This document shows positions 34,501 to 45,060 of a DNA stretch of 64,000 bases, in pieces. The stretch comes from Cylindrodendrum hubeiense. Lineage: Eukaryota; Ascomycota; Sordariomycetes; Hypocreales; Nectriaceae. The DNA lies in NCBI GenBank assembly GCA_014621425.1, contig JAANBB010000034.1, forward strand, positions 124,001 through 188,000. Reading direction: 5' to 3'. Below the pieces are notes generated by a model. The model did not search any database, was not told the origin of the DNA, and saw nothing but the letters and a program-made list of their open reading frames with translations. Both the position numbers and the translations under genes were made by a program. The first letter of the stretch is position 1. Each line of letters begins with the position of its first letter.

Positions 34501-34516
34501 TAGACAATATGCGTGA
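31516..34516 (+). CDS. CorA-like Mg2+ transporter-family protein
   Basis: A multi-exon fungal CorA-like protein with a large cytosolic N-terminus and two C-terminal membrane helices. The first helix reads IMALTLVTIFFLPLGFFAAFFGIN; FFGINN stands where classical CorA has GMN. The second is LSFLVSLVAICLAFIRW. Upstream family marks are LQPRRTLHQSYI, DADQVV, VMMVDQLWLLILDERV and a coiled region before the helices. Well-supported introns: 31990–32062, 32220–32282, 32729–32795, 33095–33143, 33437–33510, 33578–33639, 33990–34046, 34179–34231, 34329–34406. Around 32345–32440 I could not find one splice pattern that joins both sides in frame, so either an intron is unusual or there is a lesion. Related fungal proteins combine CorA with ankyrin repeats; here the exact transported ion is unproven. 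Confidence 0.75.
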
Positions 34517-34760
34517 GATGTGGCTGATTTCATGACTGGCTAGAGGCTGTATGTACCGTAATTATAGAGGGATCTAGGGAGACTAGCTGAAACCTACTAG
34601 AACCTGATTATAGATCAATATCATCATTGTGATGTAAATGCCTTCAGTTGCTGAAGAAGCCGGGAAGGATAGAAACTCCGACTAAATAGGAAAACGCAAA
34701 TGCAGCCCAAAGGGTCCTTCCATGACGACTCCGATGATGATGATGGCCTCCAAGACGATA
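34505..34760 (+). repeat. Diverged direct duplication, copy A
   Basis: It shares with 37105–37350 the landmarks GCGTGAGATGTG/GCGAGATGTG, TTCATGAC, ATAGAGGGATCT, TGAAGAAGCCGGGAAGG, ATAGGAAAA and GGTCCTTCCAT, in the same order and spacing. Copy A starts inside the last codons of the CorA-like gene. Confidence 0.75.
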
Positions 34761-35448
34761 TATTGATACCCCAAAAATACACATTGAGGAAAGTATGCAA
34801 CAACCCGACGTGCTACGTTCCCAGCATGACCCCTTCCTTGGGAAAGTCTTTATTGAAGCATTGCAATATTTGGAGATGAAACTTAAGTATTTCAAAATCC
34901 ACGTCTGTTTCTAGAGCTAAACTCTACATACTCTAGGTCAAGCTGTTCTGCCAGCGACCCTATAGTCACGCGCTAATGTCCACGTCGCTCACGTCTTTGA
35001 GATTGCGGCCGATGCGGGTCGTGCGGTGTTGTAATGAGAAGATACTCATATATTTTATTACTCGCTGAATGTGCAGTGTGGGAACTACTATTCATTTGCA
35101 GGCATGATCTGCATGGAATGTTCCACCATCTTCTATACGCTGCCATCGACTCGGTCGCCCCACATCTGTGTTCTCCAACCTGCGGAACGTACTGTTCATA
35201 CTGGAAGCTTCTAGATCGTACCCCCTTGTGAAACAGCCCAAAGCCCTGTCAACGGGAAGAGCTGATTGCATTGACCCCCAAATTCGGATGCTCACTGTCA
35301 GCCTGATTAAATGAACACAATCCTGCAGAGCCGAGATGCAAATGAAATCCCCTGATGGAGGAGTGTCCGGACTAGCTGAGATGATGAGTACTCCATGTCT
35401 CATAACACACCGTTGGATGCTAGAAGCTGAGGGTCTTCGATAGAGTTC
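34517..35448. other. Convergent spacer with copy A of a local duplication
   Basis: 930 bp between two stop codons. The first 250 bp match sequence near 37105–37350 on the same strand (see repeat entries). The rest has no gene-like feature. Confidence 0.5.
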
Positions 35449-36375
35449 CTATTCTAGAAATACATATATGTTCCAAACCGGCCCCCATTCACTGGATGAA
35501 TCAATAAAGTCCCACTTCACTCTCCGTCCTTTCCACAGAGCGCGTTGTCTCTCGAATGGTGGCTGATATTCTTGGAAGCATCCATCCCTTATTGCCAAGT
35601 GCTGCGATTCTCTCTCTAGGCTCTCACAGTATCGCTTCCAAATCCGCAATGTTTCGAGTCCATTGACTGTGACGTCGAATGTGATCTTTGCAACCCGTTG
35701 AAGACTTGTCGATTCACGTTCTAAAAACGCCTCCCAATCCGCAGCCGACAGGTCAGTTTGCACTTTCAGGTCCTTGAGCCTAGGAAGCGACGGAAAGATT
35801 TCCGCGAATGGTGGCTGATAATCAAGTGAATCTGCCGTAATGTAGCCCACGGATACCATAGTAATCGACTCTAGATTCAGCCGCGCAAATTCGAAGGAAT
35901 TGACCACAGGACCCCAGCCACTCCCGCAACCAAGCTGAAAGCGATTCTCCCCATATAGCACAGTGTTTCCTTCCCGGTTGATGATGCGACAGCACTCGAG
36001 GATAGCAGGAAAAATACCATGCCTAATCCATGGATATTTCCTGCCCGTGCACCAGCATTCGGGAGCCACAAGGCGCTGCCTAACGGAGCAGATGCGATAC
36101 CTGATTCCGCCGCTGCGTTTTAGCAGCAGCCGGTATATGTTGATGCGAATTTCGGCCGGGAAGCGGAGGAACGTTGTCAAGCTTGGGTCGGTGGTTCTAA
36201 ATATTGGAATGTTGGCAATGCGTCGAACTGCATTCGGGGCGGGGGTTCGGCAAGGCGGGGGCCGAGTGGGTGGACTGAGAGTGAGGAGTCCGAGTTCGCT
36301 GGTTAATGTTGTCTGTTTCAACTTCGGACCCGGCTTAGAAGCGCATCGCGCATGGTGCTGGCATTCTTCTGCCAT
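35449..36375 (-). CDS. F-box/2EXR-like fungal protein, function unknown
   Basis: An intronless gene for about 308 residues. The middle carries an F-box-like helix, FLRFPAEIRINIYRLLLKR, followed by a cysteine/tryptophan-containing segment (PECWCTGRKYPWIRHGIFPAILECCRIINREGNTVLYGENRF). This is the common pattern of lineage-expanded fungal 2EXR-type proteins. The C-terminus predicts a repeat-like fold (LNLESITMVSVGYI, LPRLKDLKVQTDL). The frame is open upstream to 36531, but the ATG at 36375 gives the usual short Pro-rich leader; the longer start cannot be ruled out. No enzyme motif. A role in substrate recognition for ubiquitin ligases is possible but only inferred. Confidence 0.68.
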   Translation of the reverse strand: MAEECQHHARCASKPGPKLKQTTLTSELGLLTLSPPTRPPPCRTPAPNAVRRIANIPIFRTTDPSLTTFLRFPAEIRINIYRLLLKRSGGIRYRICSVRQRLVAPECWCTGRKYPWIRHGIFPAILECCRIINREGNTVLYGENRFQLGCGSGWGPVVNSFEFARLNLESITMVSVGYITADSLDYQPPFAEIFPSLPRLKDLKVQTDLSAADWEAFLERESTSLQRVAKITFDVTVNGLETLRIWKRYCESLERESQHLAIRDGCFQEYQPPFERQRALWKGRRVKWDFIDSSSEWGPVWNIYVFLE

Positions 36376-36670
36376 TGGGGATAAGAGATGAATGAAAACT
36401 GTTGCTGCTGTAAGCTGATGAAAAAGGCGATAGCAACGGATTTGGCAAGTAGGTGCCTGATTATTACGGCCCATGTCACGAATAAAGCGGTCGGGACAGG
36501 TCATAAAGTAGTACCCATAAATGTTGACCAATCATGCCAGGATTATACGATAGCTCTCACCTACCCTTGGCGCCAGTCTTCAAACTAGAGCCTGATGTGG
36601 GAGGCAGCGAGCCTCAGCCTCACCAATACACATCACATCATAGCGCGGTACTTCTGAGCGTGCCAACGCC
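36376..36670. other. Spacer upstream of the F-box-like gene
   Basis: About 300 bp holding the F-box-like promoter; the open frame extends into it without conserved features. Confidence 0.4.
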
Positions 36671-37151
36671 ATGTCTTTCGGGTACGGCGTCGGCCATGTT
36701 ATCGCCGTGCTGGGCCTATTTGAGCCCATCCTTATTGAGCTGCGTAACTACAAGGATGCCCCACCACGAGGAGTCTCAGCAATATTGGAGCTCGTCTCCA
36801 CTGGTCGATGATAGCTCATAATGATGTTAACGAGCTCCGAAAGACCATTGTTTCTGAGATGGTAGCCATTGACATGCTTTTGACTTTTATGCAGAAGAAG
36901 ACTAATCCTATGAGAGGGCCAACATTAAACAGCTTACATGGCGAGTTCAAGGTGTGGAAAATGCTCAAGCAGCACTCATAAAGCAAAATTCCATTGATCT
37001 CACCAAGAAAATATCATCGATTTTGAGCATAGTCACGACAACGCTCAGTGCCATTACAAACCTTGCGTCACCTGTTGCATCTGATGATGAAGGTAGGGGC
37101 ATAGATAATGTGCGAGATGTGCTTGGATTCATGACAACTAGAACCCGTTAG
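36671..37151 (+). pseudogene. Relic of a fungal NACHT/ankyrin-type N-terminal domain
   Basis: The frame from an ATG at 36671 reads MSFGYGVGHVIAVLGLFE followed by LIELRNYKDAP, a pattern typical of the N-terminus of fungal NACHT or ankyrin proteins. It breaks soon after ELVSTGR with stops. Fragments of the same kind of domain follow in other frames: NDVNELRKTIVSEMVAIDMLL and NAQAALIKQNSIDLTKKISSILS. No NACHT or ankyrin part follows, only copy B of the duplication. I read it as the 5' end of a decayed STAND-type gene. Confidence 0.5.
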
Positions 37152-37350
37152 GACCGTAGTTATAGAGGGATCTGGAGGGACCTGTTGGAACCTGCTAGAA
37201 TCTACTTATTGATCAATTAGATCATAATGATGTAATGGTCTTCGGAGCTTGAAGAAGCCGGGAAGGGAAAGACTCGGATAAATAGAAATAGGAAAAAGCA
37301 AATACAGCTCAACAGGTCCTTCCATAACAGTCCTGATGACGATAGCTTGA
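37105..37350 (+). repeat. Diverged direct duplication, copy B
   Basis: Partner of 34505–34760. It follows the NACHT-type relic directly and begins with a degenerate version of the 3' end of the CorA-like gene. The differences are spread as substitutions, so the duplication is old. Confidence 0.75.
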
Positions 37351-37873
37351 TAAGACTGAGGTATACGGCTATTATCAAGGACTGCGATAAACGAAGAGAC
37401 TGCGAGATGTGACATCTAGTTTGTAAAATGGTCCCAGAGTCCTATGTTTTTCTCTGTCCAGATATTACGGCTGATACAATGTGACGATTGGTGATCTGAG
37501 CATTGCTCGGTTTACCTTATCTTTGCTGTCTTATCCTTGGGGATACAGTATAGCACCGTGTAGGCTCTAATACAATCGATGCAATTTGGAGATATCTATA
37601 GTACTGGGTAAGGTAATATATACCTCGTTGATTGCGCCCATTTCCATGTATTTGCCGGATGGGATGTAAACATAGTCTGGACACTTATGCAATACCCGAG
37701 GCTGGGGGGCCTCCCGCAGCTGATTTTGAGTACAAAATACAAGGCTCTCAGCCGGTAATTTGGCTGCAGAATCTTCATCCTCGATTTATTCCATCAACGA
37801 CAGGGAGACCACTTCTATCGTCATCATTTAGACTCTCAAGACTTGTCAAATTTCTGTCTGTTCAGGGGCCAAG
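37351..37873. other. Spacer upstream of the SET gene
   Basis: About 520 bp with no supportable gene or repeat; presumed promoter of the TPR–SET gene. Confidence 0.45.
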
Positions 37874-40254
37874 ATGGACATCAAAGATGTATCCCATATC
37901 GGTGAGTATGCCCAATACCTGGAGCGGATTAAGGACATGGCAGAGCGAGCGCTTCGAAGGAAGGGTCAAATGGCACGAGAGCACCCACCTCCTGACCAGG
38001 TGAAGGCGCGCTTTTTGATGAATCTGGAATTATCGAACATTCAAGCGAGGTCCCAGAAGGGCGTGGTTGCCACATCCCAGGTTCCAGCTCCTTACGCCCC
38101 TTGTGTTCGCTCCGTCAGTGAGCTCAAGCCGATGATGATTTCTACCATGAGACTCGAAATGCATCACCGAGGAAAAAGAATCGTGCTTCGCATCCGGACA
38201 CCACCGCAGCGTATGACGGCCGTTATGGCTATTGTCCAAGATGAGGAGGACACTGCCGTATTGCTCCAACTCTACAACCAGCCAGATGAGTCAGTGATGC
38301 CTGTCAGCGAGATCATACGGCGAGATAGTGTGCTCATTATCAAAGAGCCCTTCTTTAAATGTGCCACTGACGGTTCATATTCACTCCGGGTTGACCACCC
38401 CAGTGACATCATCTGGCTTGAAGACACGGATGAGAAAATCCCCCCAAAATGGAGAAAGCCGGTACATACTCTGGCCAACGACAGTAAAAGTATTCGGATG
38501 CAGGGCAATGATGCTGTGCAGAGTCAGAGCTGGGCCGTGGCACAGCGCTTGTAAGTTTTCCGCCCCTGCAGCTTAGATCCAGACCATCACTTGGATTTTG
38601 GTAACCCTATGAGCTCTTACTAAATTACTCCAGATACACTTCTGCTATACAGGCTGCAGTAACAACCGAAGAGGAGCAGATGGCTTACCTCAATCGCTCG
38701 CTGGCAAATCTTAGACTTGGGCATCTAGAGAATGCCATGTTGGACGCCGCCCTGGGTAGCGACGCTGACCTTCCATCTGAGAAGGGACTCTTTCGTGAGG
38801 CACGAGCGCATTACGAATTAAAGAATTTCAGCCTGTGCATGGAAAGGCTGCAAATGCTCGCAGAGTCGCACCCAGAGAACAGGGCTGTGAAGCCAGAGAT
38901 TGACCGTTGTACGGCGAGACTGCACGAACAGCAGTCAGGCGAGTACGACTTTCCTCGTATGTACAAACAGGCAAAATTGACTCCCCCGCTCATCGATTGC
39001 GCTACCTTTTCTGCGAACGTTGAGGTTCGCCAATCACCTGGACGAGGCCGGGGGCTCTTCACCACCAAGCCGGTTTCTGCTGGACAGCTTTTGCTCTGTG
39101 AGAAGGCCTTCGCGTATAGCTACGCGGGTGACGACCAACCCGAAAAATCCCAAACGATTCTGATGAATCTGAGCACCAACAAAATCATCATAGGTGGCCA
39201 AGCTGATCTTCTTAAACAAATCGTACAGAAAATCTATCATAGCCCCCAGTCGTCGCATTCATTTTGCGACCTGCATCACGGAGACTATGCCACAGCGGCC
39301 GTCTCAGAGTCGGATGGAGCTCCGGTGGTCGATTCGTGAGTCAACTACATCCGTTTTCGTCTACAAAGAAAGGAGAGGAATTAATGTTAACGCTGGCACA
39401 GATTTCTAGTTGAGAAGATCATCTCACTGAATTCCTTTGGGGCTCCAAGGACCAGCCGGCTGTGGTTTGCACGGGAATTTTCGGACAACATTACGACAGG
39501 AGATCGAAAGCAAACCAGCCACACTACCAGTGGCATTTGGTTGCTGGCTTCACGCATCAATCATTCCTGTGTCACCAATTGCCGTCGCGCCTTCATTGGA
39601 GACATGCAAATCGTCCGTGCAACAAAGGACCTTGAGGCTGGCACGGAGCTTCTCTTCTACTACAAACCGGCATCCCCCCTAGACTCATATGAGGAGACCC
39701 AGAAGAGCCTCAGCCATTGGGGGTTTACGTGCAGTTGCAACTTGTGTACGGAAAAGAAATCAATTCCTGAGAACACCCTTCAGAGACGCAAGAGCCTATG
39801 CGCCAAACTGAAAATTGCGCTGCAGTCTCGCCGGGGAACCGATACTTCTAAGGTTCAAAGATTGTTCGAGCAACTTGAAGAAACGTACCCGGAGACGACT
39901 GCGAACGCTGGTCGAATGGAGCTTTGGGACCCATGCTTTGCACTGGGGGATACACTACTGGAGGGTGGTAAGCCAGAAGATGCCATCATTATGATTACCA
40001 AGGGTTTTGAGGCACTGGGGTATCTCATTACCGCATATCCAGCCAGTGGGGGCATGGAGAGACCACAGCTCGAGGTCAAGCAATGGGGCCGGGTGACTGA
40101 ATATGTGCCTATCGCATTTTTGACCTTGTTTATGGCATACGCGAGACTTTCCCCCGAGCTATGCATGATTGCAAAGAAATATATCGAAATTAGTTACTGT
40201 GTGGTGGTGGGGGAGAGAGACACAGTTTGCGATGTATTTGCAGAGCTGGCATAG
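37874..40254 (+). CDS. TPR and SET domain protein (putative lysine methyltransferase)
   Basis: A protein of about 743 residues. Exons are 37874–38550, 38634–39335 and 39402–40254. The N-terminal third has a conserved MRLEMHHRGKRIVLRI segment of unknown fold. It is followed by TPR-like helices (EEEQMAYLNRSLANLRLGHLENAMLDA, FREARAHYELKNFSLCMERLQMLAE). The SET domain starts at VEVRQSPGRGRGLFTTKPVSAGQLLL, has the catalytic-core SRINHSCVTNC, and ends with the Cys-rich post-SET FTCSCNLC. A long insertion lies between the SET halves, as in SMYD-like enzymes. It would transfer methyl groups from SAM to lysine on an unknown protein. All motifs are intact. The nearest neighbours give no hint of partners. 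Confidence 0.88.
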
Positions 40255-40939
40255 CTTTGAACCACCTCTTCACTGCAAGTTTCATTCCAGTAGGGAATTG
40301 CAGTCCACATCTTCAGTATCACAGCTAGAAATTTTATATTTTATCAGTTGATTAGGTGGTCAGACATTCGATGAATATTGAAACGAAGACTTGTTTCCAC
40401 TTAGTAGTTAAGGTTTAGGTTTTCACTTCTGGAATCGGAACTTCTAGTCTTATATAGATTCTTTGGATAATAAGTTGTATTAAAATAACAGTTGATGAGT
40501 GTGATTCAAAGCGATTTGAAGTCGCCAAGGGCTATTTTTTGAACTGTTATCGACTTCATGGAATTTGGATTTGCGTTCCGGTTGAACGACAGGGATACTG
40601 TTCGACAAAGAGAGTGATTGAGCTGCAGGTTCAGGGTAAGGCGTATCCCAGCTGCTTTTTTCCCGGATGGATGGATGCGCAGGACCCATACCTGGGGTGG
40701 ATGAGGGGCGACGTGGGGGCGACGTGGCCCCTGCCAGGGATTGTCATGCAGCCCGTTTTGACCACGGCCAAAACCTCCCCTTCCTGTGATACTCGGTAGA
40801 ACTTGAAACTTATACGCAACAGTCACTCAGTTAATAGGCACTTGTAGCAGCCGGAATATTTCATTGTATATATACTCGCACCAATAAACATTATTTTCTT
40901 ATTTCATAACAGCCCAAACAGCGATACCTCATGATAGAA
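40255..40939. other. Convergent spacer between SET gene and permease
   Basis: About 685 bp between two stop codons. ORFs here are short and without resemblance; no repeat noticed. Confidence 0.5.
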
Positions 40940-43063
40940 CTAACACAAAAATCGGAAGGCCTTTTTCCAAATTGGCCACCTCATCTGCTCTTCTTGTTCT
41001 TGTTCAGTAGCAATGTGGACGCGGAAGTATCGTCGGCCTGTCTTGATATCCATCTCACTGATTTTGATAAACCGAGTTCGATACCAGAGCTTATGGAGTA
41101 TATAAAATACCAGAATGATAGGAACTGCCATAATGCTGAGGAAGAAAGTTTGGACTTTTTCGGAAGTGGTGGTTTCTGAATTTGTTGTGTTGATCGGCGA
41201 GATTGCAATCCAAAACTGGGAGACCAACACCATGACGTAGCCGACGAGTCCAAACCAGGAGCCGATAACGCCAACATTAGAGCGGAAAGGCAATTGCTCT
41301 AGAGGATGCGAACTGTATGCCCAAGCTTTGCGAAATTGGATGTGACAGATGCAAATGCTGCTCCAAGTGAATAGGGTGCTGAGGGCGCTGATAGAAAGAA
41401 GCCAGTTAAATATAACATCGTGGACTGCCAGGTCTGCCAAGAATGCCAATAGGCCAACAACAGCGGCGAGGAGAATGGCCATCACGGGACGTCCGTGCTT
41501 GTCGATGTAAGAAAAGATTCGAGGAGCATGAGACTGTTCTGCCAGAGCGAGGAGCGTTCGAGAGGAGCCGTAGACTGCGGAGTTGCCAACCTATGATGGA
41601 GTCAGTAAAATGCTCATCGTACTTTGCGAGGGCATTCTTTCACATACACTTATAACCGCAACCAGAATAACACCATTCATAATACTAGGGAGTATTGTAG
41701 TGCCGGCGGTTTCTATCGCGATGACGAAGGGGCTGGCTGATGCATCTGCACTGCTCTTACCAGCCACGAGACGAGGTTCACTGGAGGGAACCAGGAGTCC
41801 AACGAGCAATAGAGAGATGAGATAGAAGATGGTGATGCGCCAGAATACCTGCTTAATAGCGTTGGGTAGCGATTTGCGGGGGTTGGCTGTCTCAGCGGCA
41901 GCCAAGCCTATCAACTCTGTGCCCGAGAATGATGCAGACGATGTCACCAGGACACTGCAAAAGCCCTTGAAGCCATTGTTGAAGGGACCGGGATTTTGCC
42001 AGTATTGACCTCCAATGTACCCACTTTCTGGCTGTCCGCCGATATTAATAACAGTAGCGAGCAATCTAGTAACTATTAGCTTCATGGGAACACATCACGT
42101 CGTTGGGTGGAAACCCACATAAAGCCAATAATAGCAGTAACTTTAATGATTGAGAATATAAACTCAGCTTCACCATAGGCCTTCACTCCAAATAGATTGA
42201 TGACGATGATGATGAGGAGGAAAATGGCGACAAAGATGGATTTGCTGATATTTTCGTTCCAGTAACTAATGGTGTAGGCGGCCGCAATGATTTCCAGGGG
42301 TAGGACAAAGAGCCACATTAGACAGTAGCTGTAGGCACGCCCTGTTAGTCTCAAAGCACTCGAAGTAAAATATCACGTCGCAGTTCTGACTCAAAGGCAA
42401 GGCAGCATATTGGTGGGGCTCAACTTACTTCCATCCCATTGCAAATCCCCACGAAGGATCAAGGAAACGGGTCGAAAACGCGGAGAATGAGCCGGCGACG
42501 GGATACAGTACACAGAGTTCACCCAGCGACTGCATCGTACAATATTGCATCGCGCCGATTACAATGTATGCGAGAAGAAGTGCAGCCGGTCCGCCTTTGC
42601 TGAGAGAGGCTCCAGAAGCAACAAAGAGACCGGTTCCTGCAACAGTTAGCATTTAATAAAAAAAATCATACCACAAATTCTACTCCGTGTCTCCCGAGGC
42701 CATCTTTGGCGAAGGCTTACCAATAGAACCACCGAACGCAATCATCTGCAAGTGTCGTCCCTTGAGTTCTCTCGCAAGAGCTGTGTTGGCCGTCTTTGCG
42801 TTTGCCGCAACCAAGTCGTAGCGATTATCTCCAACTGGCACATCCGGCTGAGAGGTTGGCTTGTAGCCACCGCTTCGACTCTTTCGATGTACCGGTGCCT
42901 CGGCACGGCGGAAGCCGTCGATCCACTCGGCGGCCATAGTTGGCTCTTCCTTCTGCTTTGCCGAGATGTTCCAGGTAGCTCCCTCGTCGCCAGGCCCGCC
43001 CGTCCCCAATTCGCCCATCTCGATGACTTCGACATCGCGAGTGAGGATAATGTCGCCCTTCAT
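40940..43063 (-). CDS. Amino acid permease, yeast amino acid transporter (YAT) family
   Basis: A plasma-membrane proton symporter of about 609 residues. Exons are 43063–42721, 42636–42429, 42328–42119, 42065–41648 and 41590–40940, in frame throughout. After a cytosolic N-terminus of about 100 residues comes the family signature LKGRHLQMIAFGGSIGTGLFVASG, then LLAYIVIGAMQYCTMQSLGEL, FSGTELIGLAAAETANPRKSLP and a row of hydrophobic segments consistent with twelve helices. The tail FKISEMDIKTGRRYF-like region is cytosolic. Substrate range (general or specific amino acids) cannot be told. No lesion is visible. Confidence 0.92.
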
Positions 43064-44439
43064 TTTGAAGTTCTAGAATGTTGCATGTCCAGGGGTTTGG
43101 AAAGAAGGAAAAAGTAAAAAGCAGTTCGAGAAGGAATGACCTGCCGCTGGATAAAAGGGGAAATAAACGACGTCGTGGAATGCAACAGGAACGCTCACAT
43201 CCCGGGACATGGCGTGAGTGTTTAGGGAGGCTTTCCCTCATGGGTAGAGTGGCTTGCAAGTAGCGGAATATTGTCTCCTTTCAGCAACGATAACGAAGCA
43301 CCTGCGACTGGAATATCATGCTAGTCAGACAGGGTGCAGGGGTTACAATCTTTAGCCCCTGCTCAGGGGGGGTCTGGGCCTCAGCTCCTTCCTTTAGCGG
43401 TCGATTCCCTGGACGCCGCCCTAAATCCCCAACATTTCCCCTGCACATAGTCTATTTGAGTGGGAAGAAGCACTATGGGCTGTAAGGGCGGCCATGGAAT
43501 TCTCATCAGCATGACCAGGCTGTCACTTGCAATGGCGGGGCATCACCGGAGATCATTTTGCTTCTAAGGAGCTTCCATTGATAGCCCCTTCGCTAGCTCA
43601 GCCACTAGCTGCCCAGGAATTGATAGCGCCAGAATGCAACTCTTCTGCTACCTCTACGACCCGACTACGTAGTAGACGCGACAGCCGAGGCGTTTCCAGT
43701 CCCCTGTCATATTTTACAGGCTGGGGTGGCTCAGTGCCCTTGACACCTCTCGGACGACTTGGCGTCGGGCTTGATGGTGCAATCAAGCCCTACCTAGGCT
43801 GCTCTTGGGTTACCCACTTATCCCCAAGATACCGGCGCAATTGACCCGACGATTCGCTGAGACCCCGGACGCCCAGTTCTTGGCCATTAGTCCTCTCTGT
43901 GAATAATTTATTCATTTTGAACGTACCCAATGGCAGGGGGTGATTGGGGCTGTTCGTGGTCGATCAATATTCCCCGAATATGGGGTAATGTAGGTATCAG
44001 GTAGACAGAAGTATGAGGGATGCAGTTAATGACGATGGAAACTATTGATTTGCCTCCTACCTACAGCTCATTCAGCAATCTTCTTATTACTACTGAGTAA
44101 TAGGAGCGAGATGATGCGACATCAGGCTATGGAGGTCTTGCGATATCGGTCCCGGCAGTCTCCCAGACAGACCCCGGATGGGGCCCGGATGGTGCGACTT
44201 GACTTATCCAGCCAAGGCTCCACACCCACTGTAATTCGCCGAGCCTAGAGATCCGACATCGGTCCATATCCCTTATTAAATCTGACATACTCACCTGAGA
44301 TAGGCCTCATTTCCGATTTAAATCGTTAGCTTCAATTGGGTACAATGATTTCAAGCTTCTAGTTGGGATTTCGTCCAGTAGCTCTCCATCGCGTGGTGCT
44401 CATTGTTGGTGCAGAAGACGACATGATTAGATGGTGAGA
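43064..44439. other. Gene-free region upstream of the permease
   Basis: 1.4 kb holding the permease promoter. It includes a perfect 9-bp hairpin (GGGCTTGAT/ATCAAGCCC) at 43767–43790. ORFs up to about 105 codons have no family signature. Confidence 0.5.
43767..43790. repeat. Perfect inverted repeat (9-bp stem, 6-nt loop)
   Basis: GGGCTTGAT and ATCAAGCCC flank the loop GGTGCA. No U tract follows, and no gene ends here, so a terminator role is not indicated. Confidence 0.6.
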
Positions 44440-45060
44440 ATTGTAAAATATTCATTGAGAACCGTTATACTAACCTCAAACTCCAAATGAACGCATTGAA
44501 TTTAATAGAGCGGAGATTAGTCATTGCCGCAAACCTCGACATCCCTTTGGCTCCTTGACCATGCTTGACTTGCCAGGCGTCCTACCACGCCTTCTTGATT
44601 AACTTTCGTCTCACCACTGCCAGCTCGTCTCGTTTAATTACCCTCAATACATTAGCTTCGATGCCTCTGGTCACATAATGCAGCCCCTCGCTAAGTGATG
44701 CATTGCGGATATCATGGGTTTGCATCCGCTAATGTAGCTTTCTCGTCAAACAAACTCACGGCATGTCATTGACTCCCTGTAGAATACTGATTATATACTG
44801 AAAGCCCACGAGAGTTGAAGTGCGTTAATATGATACATGATTTCATTTTCAAGCTCATCATCCGTGGCTTGGCCTGTTCCGCGGGGTGATAGATGAGCTA
44901 GAAATGGCTCATGGTCGTGAACTTTTGTCTCGAGCAAATCCGCAATTGTCAATGAGCTCTGCTCCCAGTCTTGTAAAATTTTCTGAAATATTTTGCATAG
45001 TTTGATGCAGCAGTGTGATGCTGACTGGCAAAGTGGGATGTGTTGCAGTCTTAATGCTCA
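44440..45060 (-). pseudogene. Decayed coding region of unknown family
   Basis: On the minus strand two long open stretches read like real protein. The first (about 45050–44790) contains CCIKLCKIFQKILQDWEQSS, then IADLLETKVHDHEPFLAHL and DDELENEIMYHINALQLSWAF. The second (about 44710–44440) contains NASLSEGLHYVTRGIEANVL, RVIKRDELAVVRRKLIKKAW, a TAG, and GAKGMSRFAAMTNLRSIKFNAF. Between them lie frame changes and stops that no plausible intron explains. I do not recognise the family. The amphipathic helices and lysine-rich end suggest a soluble regulatory protein. Confidence 0.4.
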
